Source of the DNA: Sabellastarte sp. h YS-2021
Lineage: Eukaryota > Annelida > Polychaeta > Sabellida > Sabellidae
Direction of reading: 5' to 3'
DNA: 64,000 nucleotides
Assembly: GCA_964017235.1 (NCBI GenBank)
Contig: OZ024929.1
Location: 107,245,793-107,309,792 of the forward strand
Below the pieces are notes generated by a model. That model was not told the origin of the DNA. It worked only from the letters and a program-made list of their open reading frames with translations, and did not search any database. A program made the translations under genes and the position numbers. Positions 11,353-19,080 of the stretch are shown piece by piece (the stretch's first letter is position 1; each line of letters starts with the position of its first letter).

Positions 11353-13437
11353 ATGTCTTCCCCTGCTCAGAAGCATGGAAGTTGTGGCCATATTATGGCC
11401 AGCTTCGACAGTCACAGTTTCTGCGCGCGTTGCAGAGAAAAGGGTAAGGGGTCAGATCCTTGTGTTTTAAAGAATGATTGCAACTCTTGTAACATTTTGT
11501 CTGAGGACCAACGCGTACAGTTGTCCACCCCATCTTACAGACTTAAAAAAGAGAAGCGAGATCTCAAGAAATCCGCGGATACTCCTAATAAGGACTCATC
11601 CAGTTCCTCTCTCATAGACCCATCTTCAGTGATGGTAGTGGGAGTTGTGGACGATCAGGGGATTGTTAAGTCCCCTGGTTCGAGTTCTGAGAAGAAGAAA
11701 CAGAAGAACACCCAACCTGATAAACCTCACTCTAAAGATTCCAAATCTTCTGCTGATAAGCCCTCCAAGTCGCTTACCAAGACTCACAGATCCTCACCGG
11801 ATACTAGGATCGAGGAGTTAGACCAGAAATGGTCGGACAGGTTTAACAGACTGGAGGCTCTACTTTTATCAAAGTCATTGGATAAGGAACCCACTTTTTC
11901 CTCAGTGAAAGTGGCTCCAGCCCACTCGCCCCCTCAGAGTTCGGCTATCTCTTCCAGACCGTTCATTGAACCCGGTCGAAATTCAAGTCAGTTGGCTACC
12001 GACCTCACCTCTCAGAGACCGGTCACCGACCAAGCCAAGAATTCCCCTGCTACTCACCGACCCTCAGATTTGCCTAGTGTTACTCAGACTGTCTCCAAGT
12101 CGACCGGCAAATTGTCCAAGGGAAGGGTGTCTGCCGACCAACATTCAGATGTAGCTGGTACCGACTCTCCCTCATCTCAACAGGTACCCAGCAGATCATC
12201 CACAGCACCGACCAGGCGGCACAGTGTCTCTTCAATGGACACAGATTCAGAAACTGACCTTTCGGACCGTCCCCCAGTAGACCTCTTTGTTGCTGAGGAA
12301 GGGGAGCTATCTGATCAAGAACTGGAAGCCTCTTTAAATGATCCAGACCTTACCCTCTCGGAAGAGCAGAGCTACCGTGAAACCATGAGTGGTATCAGGT
12401 CGTTTATGGGGTGGACTCACATCCCAGAAGTCGATAGCACAGCTTCCAGATCTGAGGATAACCCTTTTGCCGGTCCAAAATCTCAACCTACAGGAAAGGT
12501 CTCAGTCACCATGCCCACAGACGAGTGGCTTTGCAACAAATTTGGGAAATTAAATGTTACTCTCACAGAAGGGTATCCATCACGCAGCTCAGAGGCAGGA
12601 GGGCTCCTCAAGGACCAGTTCGTCCGCCCCCCGAAATCGCAAGCAAAATGGTACAGCTTTGCACCTAACCCACAGAAGAGTGATCAGGAAGCTTCACAGA
12701 CTGTAACTACTTGGAACACGGACGTTTCTAAAGTCAACAGTTCCTACAGTCGCATAGCCAAGGCGGCCGGTATTGCTTCAACCCCTCCTGCTTCCCGTCA
12801 AATATCACAAGATAATTTACGCAGATGGGAAAAGGCGGCTCGCGAAGCTTCCACTACTTGCAACCAGGCGGCTGCATTCAATAGGTGTCTATACAAGGTC
12901 CAGGGAAACATGCAAGCGGAACTCAAAACTATCAGATCAGAGTTGAGTAAAGGGAAATCGGCAGAGAAGATGTCCCGTGCAACAGAGGAAATGCAGTTCC
13001 TCATGAACTTCAACTCGAGCATTACCCAGTCTATGGCGAAAACCCTTGAACACTTAACAGACTTTGTCTTTGTGATGGTTGCAAATACCACCCTTATTAG
13101 AAGAGATTCGTATCTCTCCCACTTGAAGATGGGTATCAAGCCAGACACTCTGTCTGCTTTGAGGACTGGACCGCTTCACACTTCAACCCTGTTTCCAGAT
13201 ACCGCCTTAAAGCAAGCGGAGCAGGACATTGCCAATTTTGAAAACAAGTCTCAACCCCAGTCGGGCAAGAAAGGTCGCTTCCATCCATACGAACGAACCG
13301 ACAAGCGTTCGGATTACAGGAAATCAGACCGACCAGCTTGGAAGAATATTGGCAATAAGGGACAGGGCAAGAAGAACAAGGGAAAGGCCTCATTCTATTC
13401 CTCGCGACCAGCCAAGGGCCAGCAGTCATATAAATGA
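11353..13437 (+). CDS. DIRS-1 ORF1, Gag-like protein
   Basis: Putative structural/nucleic-acid-binding protein of the DIRS element, 694 codons from the chosen ATG. The frame is open from 11326, but I start at the MSSP methionine because DIRS-2 starts at the same position. Residues about 8-60 form a Cys/His cluster (CGH, CARCREK, DPC, CNSC) conserved in DIRS-2. A long Ser/Thr/Pro-rich, low-complexity middle follows. Residues about 470-640 form a helical block beginning RRWEKAAREAS and resembling the domain that DIRS Gag proteins share with vertebrate LAP2-alpha (family knowledge, not tested here). The tail is basic and Gly/Lys-rich (KNKGKASFYSSRPAKGQQ). The last 209 nt overlap ORF2 in the next frame. 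The stop is UGA followed by CAGUUA. Confidence 0.88.
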   Translation: MSSPAQKHGSCGHIMASFDSHSFCARCREKGKGSDPCVLKNDCNSCNILSEDQRVQLSTPSYRLKKEKRDLKKSADTPNKDSSSSSLIDPSSVMVVGVVDDQGIVKSPGSSSEKKKQKNTQPDKPHSKDSKSSADKPSKSLTKTHRSSPDTRIEELDQKWSDRFNRLEALLLSKSLDKEPTFSSVKVAPAHSPPQSSAISSRPFIEPGRNSSQLATDLTSQRPVTDQAKNSPATHRPSDLPSVTQTVSKSTGKLSKGRVSADQHSDVAGTDSPSSQQVPSRSSTAPTRRHSVSSMDTDSETDLSDRPPVDLFVAEEGELSDQELEASLNDPDLTLSEEQSYRETMSGIRSFMGWTHIPEVDSTASRSEDNPFAGPKSQPTGKVSVTMPTDEWLCNKFGKLNVTLTEGYPSRSSEAGGLLKDQFVRPPKSQAKWYSFAPNPQKSDQEASQTVTTWNTDVSKVNSSYSRIAKAAGIASTPPASRQISQDNLRRWEKAAREASTTCNQAAAFNRCLYKVQGNMQAELKTIRSELSKGKSAEKMSRATEEMQFLMNFNSSITQSMAKTLEHLTDFVFVMVANTTLIRRDSYLSHLKMGIKPDTLSALRTGPLHTSTLFPDTALKQAEQDIANFENKSQPQSGKKGRFHPYERTDKRSDYRKSDRPAWKNIGNKGQGKKNKGKASFYSSRPAKGQQSYK

Positions 13438-15742
13438 CAGTTATTGTGTAACCAGTTTATCAAAGGGACTGCTGGCCCGGAGCAAGACATTAGTACAAGA
13501 AAAGACACTAAATACTGTAAACTTTCATGTTGTAACAGGTGTACCTTCTGCTCCCGGGCACTCCCAAAAGAGAGAGTTAAGTCCCGGGACAGCAGATTGT
13601 CAAATATCAGAGTATCACAAATTAAAGTATGTGAAACTTGCTTCTTGTGTCACTCAGTTGTCTTGTGTCCAATCTGTAAACAGTGCCCCAAATGTTGTAC
13701 AAAATCTGCCTGTAGGAGCCAGGCTCCAAAACTTTTGGGAAACTTGGTCAAAACTAGGGGCCGGTCCAAAGACCCTTCAAATACTGAAAGAAGGCTATAC
13801 CCTCCCCTTTCAGACACGACCAAATCTTACAAGGTCCCCAACGAACGTAAGTGGCTACGCCAATCCCCACAGGAACAGCTACCTGTTGGAGGCATTGCAT
13901 CAGCTTACGGACAAAAACGCAGTCGAGTTGGTCCGCAATCAAACATCATTGGGCTTCTTCAACCGACTGTTTCTAGTTCCCAAACCCAACAACAAATGGA
14001 GGCCGATACTAGATCTGAGCAAACTAAACCTTTTCCTCAAGGTGGAAAAATTCAAAATGGAAACACCGGAAACCATCAGAACATCTCTCCAGCAGGGAGA
14101 GTGGGTCACCTCAGTAGACTTCAAGGATGCCTACTTCCATATACCAATACAGGAACAATCCAAGAAATATCTCAGATTTCATATCCAGGGCCGGACTTAC
14201 CAGTTCAAAGCTCTTCCCTTTGGCCTGTCCACAGCCCCCATGGAGTTCACTGTAATAGCCAAAGAGGTGAAACTGATGGCCGCACATCAGGGTATAAGGA
14301 TCCACCAGTACCTAGACGACTGGTTGGTGAGAGCCAGATCCAAACAAGATTGCCTCCACCATACTCAGATGCTAGTCAGAATTTGCCAGGACCTCGGTTG
14401 GCTGGTGAATTTGGAAAAATCAGAGCTGGAACCCAAACAAGTCTTCGACTTTGTAGGTTACCAATTCGACCTCAGGTCCGGACGGGTCAGACCGACTCCG
14501 GACCGGTGGCAAAGCCTTCAGGTCAAAATACAAGCATTGCTCTTGCTACCGACCTGTCCGGTCCGACAGTTCATGTCACTAATAGGACTCCTAACGGCCA
14601 CAGAAAAGCAAGTTCACCTCGGCCGCTTACATATGAGACCCATACAGTGGCATCTCAAAAATCATTGGAGAGTACCAGAGTCACTCGAAAAGATCATTCC
14701 ACTACCCAGATCTTTACACCCTCACCTGCAGTGGTGGCTGGAGGAAGACAATGTCCTACAAGGTCAACCCCTACACCCAATGAAACATGCTCTGCAAATT
14801 TTTACAGACGCATCAAAAGAAGGGTGGGGTGCTCACTTAAACGAGCTCACTGCAAGAGGCTCCTGGTCAGTTCCAGAAAGCCAACTACACATAAATTACC
14901 TGGAACTCAAGGCAGTCTTTCTAGCCTTAAAAGAATTCCAAGATCTTTGTGTAAACCAGATAGTCCTAGTGGCTACGGACAACACCACAGTCGTAGCATA
15001 CATAAACAAGGAAGGCGGCATGAAGTCGGGCCCTCTGTGTGCCCTCCTGTGGAGAATCTTGACCTGGTGTTCCCAGAGACAAGTAACTCTAAAAGCCCGT
15101 CATATTCCGGGCAGGCTAAATGTGATAGCCGACAAGCTATCCAGACTGGGTCAGACCATCCAGACGGAGTGGTCCCTTATTCCGGAGGTATTTCAGAGCC
15201 TGTGCAGGAGGTGGCACCAGCCTCAAATAGACCTCTTCGCCACCAGGTTCAACTACAAACTACCTCAGTTTGTGTCTCCAATTCCGGACCCACTAGCGGT
15301 GGCAGTGGATGCTCTCACCCTGCCTTGGGAGGATCTGGATGCTTATGCCTTTCCACCGACCGCCATCTTGGGCAAAGTAGTAGAAAAGCTACTGGACACC
15401 CCATGCAGAAGATTAATTCTGATCGCTCCGGGGTGGCCCAACATGCCCTGGTTTTGGGACTTAGTGGACATGTCCAGTCAAGTCCCCCTGAGCCTACCTC
15501 ATCTGCCCAACCTGTTGACACAGCCCTTCAACCAGATCCCTCACAGGAATCTGACCAACCTAAATCTCCACGCTTGGCTCCTAGAGCCACAGCAATCAAG
15601 GAGCAGGGCTTCTCTGAAGCAGTGGCAGCAAGAATTGAGGCTCCTCAGAGAAGATCAACCAGATCAGTCTATGAGGCAAAGTGGACCATTTTTACGAAAT
15701 GGTGCATCGCTAATCAGGTGGACTTCAGGTCGCCACCTGTGA
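13229..15742 (+). CDS. DIRS-1 ORF2: reverse transcriptase, RNase H, methyltransferase-like region
   Basis: Polymerase polyprotein, 837 codons, overlapping ORF1 by 209 nt in the +1 frame. Its true N terminus is unknown. RT motifs in order: WRPILDLSKLN, VTSVDFKDAYFHIPI, LPFGLSTAPMEF, and YLDD at 14309-14320, then the GWLVNLEKSEL and VGYQFD blocks. RNase H follows with FTDASKEGWG, LELKAV, ATDNTTVVAYIN and the RHIPGRLNVIADKLSR tail, so the acidic D-E-D set is present. After it comes IDLFATRFN, DALTLPWEDLDAYAFPP and LIAPGWPNMPWFWDL, matching the position and pattern of the Dam-like methyltransferase region of DIRS elements; the catalytic motif reads FPPT rather than NPPY, so activity is doubtful. 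Uninterrupted, hence possibly functional. Expression could use frameshifting, reinitiation or splicing; the sequence does not decide. Confidence 0.92.
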   Translation: MPILKTSLNPSRARKVASIHTNEPTSVRITGNQTDQLGRILAIRDRARRTRERPHSIPRDQPRASSHINDSYCVTSLSKGLLARSKTLVQEKTLNTVNFHVVTGVPSAPGHSQKRELSPGTADCQISEYHKLKYVKLASCVTQLSCVQSVNSAPNVVQNLPVGARLQNFWETWSKLGAGPKTLQILKEGYTLPFQTRPNLTRSPTNVSGYANPHRNSYLLEALHQLTDKNAVELVRNQTSLGFFNRLFLVPKPNNKWRPILDLSKLNLFLKVEKFKMETPETIRTSLQQGEWVTSVDFKDAYFHIPIQEQSKKYLRFHIQGRTYQFKALPFGLSTAPMEFTVIAKEVKLMAAHQGIRIHQYLDDWLVRARSKQDCLHHTQMLVRICQDLGWLVNLEKSELEPKQVFDFVGYQFDLRSGRVRPTPDRWQSLQVKIQALLLLPTCPVRQFMSLIGLLTATEKQVHLGRLHMRPIQWHLKNHWRVPESLEKIIPLPRSLHPHLQWWLEEDNVLQGQPLHPMKHALQIFTDASKEGWGAHLNELTARGSWSVPESQLHINYLELKAVFLALKEFQDLCVNQIVLVATDNTTVVAYINKEGGMKSGPLCALLWRILTWCSQRQVTLKARHIPGRLNVIADKLSRLGQTIQTEWSLIPEVFQSLCRRWHQPQIDLFATRFNYKLPQFVSPIPDPLAVAVDALTLPWEDLDAYAFPPTAILGKVVEKLLDTPCRRLILIAPGWPNMPWFWDLVDMSSQVPLSLPHLPNLLTQPFNQIPHRNLTNLNLHAWLLEPQQSRSRASLKQWQQELRLLREDQPDQSMRQSGPFLRNGASLIRWTSGRHL
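13435..13443 (+). promoter_or_regulatory. Possible stop-codon readthrough context (UGA CAGUUA)
   Basis: The ORF1 stop is TGA immediately followed by CAGTTA, which fits the CARYYA hexamer known to promote readthrough of plant-virus stop codons (first described after UAG). DIRS-2 has TGA CAATTA at the same place (minus strand, 26358-26350). Readthrough would add the Cys-rich domain below to the Gag protein. The signal is seen; function is inferred. Confidence 0.45.
13438..13746 (+). CDS. DIRS-1 Cys-rich domain in the ORF1 frame, downstream of its stop
   Basis: In the Gag frame, directly after the TGA, the translation is open and encodes a cysteine cluster: CKLSCCNRCTFC, then CETCFLCHSVVLCPICKQC, then CPKCCTKSACRSQ. 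DIRS-2 has the same cysteines in the same frame (CKFKCCQPCSFC ... CPSCCKKSACRGQ), although the surrounding residues differ. The spacing suggests a zinc-binding domain. The region is simultaneously read in the ORF2 frame, where residues such as CVQSV and NLPVGARLQNFW are also conserved, so both frames appear to matter. There is no obvious ATG, so it would be made by readthrough, splicing or frameshifting. In this copy the frame then stays open all the way to the YR stop. Confidence 0.6.
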
Positions 15743-16656
15743 ATTCAGTGGCTGATTTCCTACTTTACCTCTTTGAGGTCAAAAATCTTCAGCCCAGCAC
15801 CATTGATGGATACAGGTCTGCCATTGCGGATAAACTGGGTAATGCCACAGTCAATATCAGCAAAGATGATAATCTCACTCGTCTCCTGGACAGTTTCCAC
15901 AGAGACAGACCCAAGGGACGGAGGGGTATACCCTCCTGGAACCTTTCACTGGTATTACACCAGCTCACAAAGGCCCCCTTTGAACCCCTCCGAGAGGCGT
16001 CACTGAAGCATTTAACCTTCAAGACTGTCTTCCTTTTGGCTCTGGGTTCGGGCAAAAGAAGAAGTGAGATCCATGCTTGGCAGCACAAGAATATCAGACA
16101 CCAGTCGGACTGGTCCAAGGTGTCTCTGATTCCATCACCCAGCTTTCTTTCTAAGAACCAGCTGGCCAAAGAGGGTCCAGAGAGTGTAGCCCCAGTGGTC
16201 ATACCAGCCCTGGCTCCTACTCTGGATAGATCCCTCAAGTCTGACAGATCCCTTTGTCCAGTCAGAGCCTTACGCTATTATTTGGACAGGACTTCAGACC
16301 TCAGGCAGCACAAGGAGTTAGTCTTTGTCTCCTTCAAGAAAGGCTTCGACAAGGACATCTCTCCTGCCACTATCTCCTCATGGATCAAACAGACTGTGAT
16401 CCTATGCTATGAGCTCTCTGATCAACAGGCTCACACCCTACATCAAGTTAAAGCTCATGATGTCAGGGCCTTTGCTGCTTCCAAGGCCTTCCAGTCGGGA
16501 GTCTCCTTGGAACAGATCTTATCAGCCTGCCACTGGAAGTCTCATAACACCTTCACTCAATTTTACCTGAAGGATGTGGCTTGGGCCGATTCAGAGCTCT
16601 ACCATCTTGGCCCTGTTGTGGCTGCTCAGCAGATCCACCAACAGCCCAGGACTTAG
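15403..16656 (+). CDS. DIRS-1 ORF3, tyrosine recombinase (YR)
   Basis: Integrates the circular DNA copy. The frame is the same as ORF1 and is open for 1070 codons from 13444, but the part before about 15560 overlaps RT/RNase H and is mostly its shadow. I place a tentative start at the ATG at 15403. The core domain begins near TRSVYEAKWTIFTKWC. Catalytic features visible: an Arg in GSGKRRSEIHAW, HDVR (H-x-x-R) at about 16456-16467, then CHWKSHNTFTQFYL with the candidate nucleophile Tyr at 16564-16566. It overlaps the end of ORF2 by about 340 nt. Uninterrupted, unlike the DIRS-2 copy. Confidence 0.88.
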   Translation: MQKINSDRSGVAQHALVLGLSGHVQSSPPEPTSSAQPVDTALQPDPSQESDQPKSPRLAPRATAIKEQGFSEAVAARIEAPQRRSTRSVYEAKWTIFTKWCIANQVDFRSPPVNSVADFLLYLFEVKNLQPSTIDGYRSAIADKLGNATVNISKDDNLTRLLDSFHRDRPKGRRGIPSWNLSLVLHQLTKAPFEPLREASLKHLTFKTVFLLALGSGKRRSEIHAWQHKNIRHQSDWSKVSLIPSPSFLSKNQLAKEGPESVAPVVIPALAPTLDRSLKSDRSLCPVRALRYYLDRTSDLRQHKELVFVSFKKGFDKDISPATISSWIKQTVILCYELSDQQAHTLHQVKAHDVRAFAASKAFQSGVSLEQILSACHWKSHNTFTQFYLKDVAWADSELYHLGPVVAAQQIHQQPRT

Positions 16657-17040
16657 AGGAGATCTGTGCATTTGTAAATAAGTGTACTTATTTGTATATA
16701 TTGCATATATAGTTAAGCAGCAAGACAAAAAAAAAAAAAAAAAAAAAAAACTCTCACGTACTTCCTCCGGGAGAGCTGATTTTATGGGACTGAACTCATC
16801 CCTCTCTTCCCCTACCTCAGAGCAGGTCTGTTTAAAAAAGGGGGGGGGGGGGGCGCAAGGTCGATTCTGACGGTTCCTTCCGGATAACCGGATGATGATA
16901 CTCGACCACAGCCTTAAAGGTATATGACTTCAAAGTCTACCTGGGCTGTAAGGAAAGAAAGAATGGTCATTATTCCTAGTATGAGTTCAACTTCTTTAGT
17001 CCCTAGTAACGCACCCGCCATCCAAGCGGTAGTTATTCAG
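16657..17040 (+). other. DIRS-1 3' untranslated region with conserved homopolymers
   Basis: Contains an A-run of about 24 at 16727-16750, a CTCACGTACTTCCTCCGGGAG block, a G-run of about 12 (16842-16853) and a CCGGATAACCGG palindrome (16879-16890). DIRS-2 keeps all four in the same order (T-run about 23058-23074, C-run near 22962), so they predate the two insertions and may have a role in RNA processing or replication. Confidence 0.6.
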
Positions 17041-17136
17041 CTATTGTCCATTGGATAGGATGTATTAACGCAATAAAATTGCAAATTTAATAAGTAAATT
17101 AAATTTTTATAAGTTAATACCCTATCCAATGGACAC
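17041..17136 (+). repeat. DIRS-1 internal complementary region
   Basis: Reads, on the reverse strand, GTGTCCATTGGATAGGG ... TTAAATTTGCAA (the 3' element end) continuing without a break into TTTTATTGCGTTAATACATCC ... ACAATAG (the 5' element end). It therefore carries a copy of the circle junction, including the AAAAT/ATTTT core (near 17075-17079). Confidence 0.92.
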
Positions 17137-17196
17137 ACAAGACCCTCCCACCTGACCCCGCTATCAGCTTACTAGGGGGTCTATATATGTTTAGAC

Positions 17197-17412
17197 AACG
17201 AAAAAGATGCTATGACGTCACTCTGTCTAGACAGGAAGGAAGTATGACACGCCATCTGGCGAGTGCACACCACTGGGCCGGCCTAGCCGGTGGAGACACA
17301 GGACGTCTTTTTCTGACGTTTGGCGGGCCGGTCCGCGCCGACCGGATAAGCTAGTGTCCATTGGATAGGGTATTAACTTATAAAAATTTAATTTACTTAT
17401 TAAATTTGCAAA
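17197..17412 (-). repeat. DIRS-1 3' inverted terminal repeat
   Basis: Inverse of the 5' repeat from AACGAAAAAGATGC through CGGATAAGCTA and CCATTGGATAGGG, with a specific 3' extension (TATTAACTTATAAAAATTT ... AAATTTGCAA) that is absent from the 5' repeat but present in the internal complementary region. Confidence 0.9.
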
Positions 17413-17514
17413 TTAATAGGGGAAAAACCTTTTTTTCAGATTTAAAACCTTTTTTTCTTCAAAAATAGCCTTTTAAAAAACCTTTTTTTCCTTTAAAATT
17501 CACTGGGATGCCTG

Positions 17515-18960
17515 GATCCATGAAATTTAATTTTTAAAGACAGATAACTCAAAAACTTATGGGTGCATTTTGATGAAATTTTCAGGAAATGTCCTTAATG
17601 GGGCGAGGAACAAGTGATTAGATTTTGGGAGTGATCTGGATCACTGTCTGGATCATCCGGATCCAGGCTGACAGATGTGTTTGTGTACAATATAGCTCAA
17701 AAACTTATGGATAGATTTTGATGAAATTTTCAGGATATGTCTGAAAAGGTAAAAAGATGAAATGGTTGAATTTTGGAAGTGATCCGGATCACTATATGGA
17801 TCTTCTGGATCCATGAAATGTAATTTTTAGAGACAGATACCTCAAAAAGTTATGGATGGATTGTGATGACATTTTCAGCAAATGACCTAAATGGTACAAG
17901 GAACAAGTGATTACATTTTTGGAGTGATCTGGATCACTCTTTTTGGAGTGATCTGGATCATCTGGATCCAGGCTGCAACATAATTTTAGGATGAATTTTG
18001 ATGATAATTTTAGAATATGTTACAAATGGTAAAAGGAAGAAGTGGTAAAAGGAAGAAATGGTTCAATTTTGCGAGTGATCTGGATCTTCTGGATCCATGA
18101 AATATAATTTTTAAAGACAAATAGCTCAAAAAGTCATGGGTGGATTTTGATGAAATTTTCAGAAAATGTCCTAAATGGGACAAGGAACAAGTGATTAGAT
18201 TTTGGGAGTGATCTGGATCATCTGGATCCAGGCTGCCAGATGTGTTTGTGTACAAGATAAATCAAAAACTTATGGACGGATTTTGATGAAATTTTCAGGA
18301 TATGTCTGAAAAGGTAAAAGGATGAAATGATTGAATTTTGGAAGTGATCCGGATCACTATATGGATCTTCTGGATCCATGAAATGTAATTTTTAAAGACA
18401 GATACCTCAAACAGTTATGGATGGATTGTGATGACATTTTCAACAAATGACCTAAATGGTACAAGGAACAAGTGATTACATTTTTGGAGTGATCTGGATC
18501 ATCTGGATCCAGGCTGCAACAGAATTTTAGGATAAATTTTGATGATATTTTTAGGATGCGTTAGAAATGGTAACAGGAAGAAGTGGTAAAAGGAAGAAAT
18601 GATTCAATTTTGCGAATGATCTGGACCACTATCTGGATCTTCTGGATCCAGGAAATACAATTTTAAAGACAAATAGCTCAAAAAGTCATGGGTGGATTTT
18701 GATGAAATTTTCAGGAAATGTCCGAAATGGGACAAGGAACAAGTGATTAGATTTTGGGAGTGATCTGGATCATCTGGATCCAGGCTGCCAGATGTGTTTA
18801 TGTACAAGATAAATCAAAGACTTATGGACGGATTTTGATGAAATTTTTAGAATATGTCTGAAAAGGTAAAAGGATGAAATGATTGAATTTTGGAAGTGAT
18901 CCGGATCACTATATGGATCTTCTGGATCCATGAAATGTAATTTTTAAAGATAGATATGAA
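17515..18960 (+). repeat. F4 tandem array, about 145-bp monomer with higher-order pattern
   Basis: About ten monomers carry GATGAAATTTTCAGGA, GTGATCTGGATCA / GTGATCCGGATCAC and CTGGATCCA. Monomer types alternate (one ending CCAGGCTGCCAGATGTGTTTG, one ending CCATGAAATGTAATTTTTAAAG), and a block of about 560-580 bp recurs (for example 18060-18380 and 18610-18920), indicating a higher-order repeat. It continues the array left at 7430-7567. Antisense open frames such as 18010-18255 and 18604-18807 are the same repeat twice and are not genes. Confidence 0.8.
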
Positions 18961-19022
18961 AGAAAGAACTACTGATTAGAAACTACTGAAAGAACTACTG
19001 ATTAGCTTTTGGGAGTAATCTG

Positions 19023-19080
19023 GTACCATGGAGAATCCTGACCTGGTGCTCCAGGAAACAGGCTCAAGACCGACATATTC
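19023..19080 (+). pseudogene. Short DIRS RNase H fragment
   Basis: TGGAGAATCCTGACCTGGTG and the following bases resemble 15051-15105 of DIRS-1 (codons for WRILTWCS in RNase H). Similarity fades after about 55 bp. It looks like a remnant of a third, otherwise deleted DIRS element, immediately after the F4 array. Confidence 0.5.

Larger units (their letters stand above)
11009..17412 (+). mobile_element. DIRS-1: structurally complete DIRS-like retrotransposon
   Basis: About 6.4 kb with unequal inverted terminal repeats (11012-11202 and 17197-17412), three large overlapping coding regions and an internal complementary region (17041-17136). The internal region is the reverse complement of the 3' element end joined to the 5' element end, the hallmark of DIRS elements that replicate through a circle and integrate with a tyrosine recombinase. 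All coding regions are uninterrupted: Gag-like, RT-RNase H-methyltransferase-like, and YR. There is no clear target duplication. The flanks (GTGCAATTTTT on the left, GCAAATTAATAGG on the right) fit crossover within an ATT core with one-base differences. It sits inside the TIR-bounded element 7568-17514. Confidence 0.93.
7568..17514. mobile_element. TIR-bounded DNA element interrupted by DIRS-1
   Basis: Perfect 12-bp terminal inverted repeats, CAGGCATCCCAG (7568-7579) and CTGGGATGCCTG (17503-17514). They are flanked by GATCCA on both sides; the shared direct repeat can be drawn as 6 to 9 bp (CTGGATCCA). The uninterrupted host repeat (TCTGGATCCATGAAAT, for example near 17805) shows what the empty site looked like. 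AACCTTTTTTT runs lie just inside both ends. Removing DIRS-1 leaves about 3.5 kb. CAG ends and a near 8-bp duplication suggest a non-autonomous hAT-like element. I find no transposase, so the superfamily is uncertain. Confidence 0.65.

Noticed and set aside
13939-14305. Short antisense frames within the DIRS coding regions
   Set aside because: Shadows of RT and YR codons; they recur at the equivalent places in DIRS-2.
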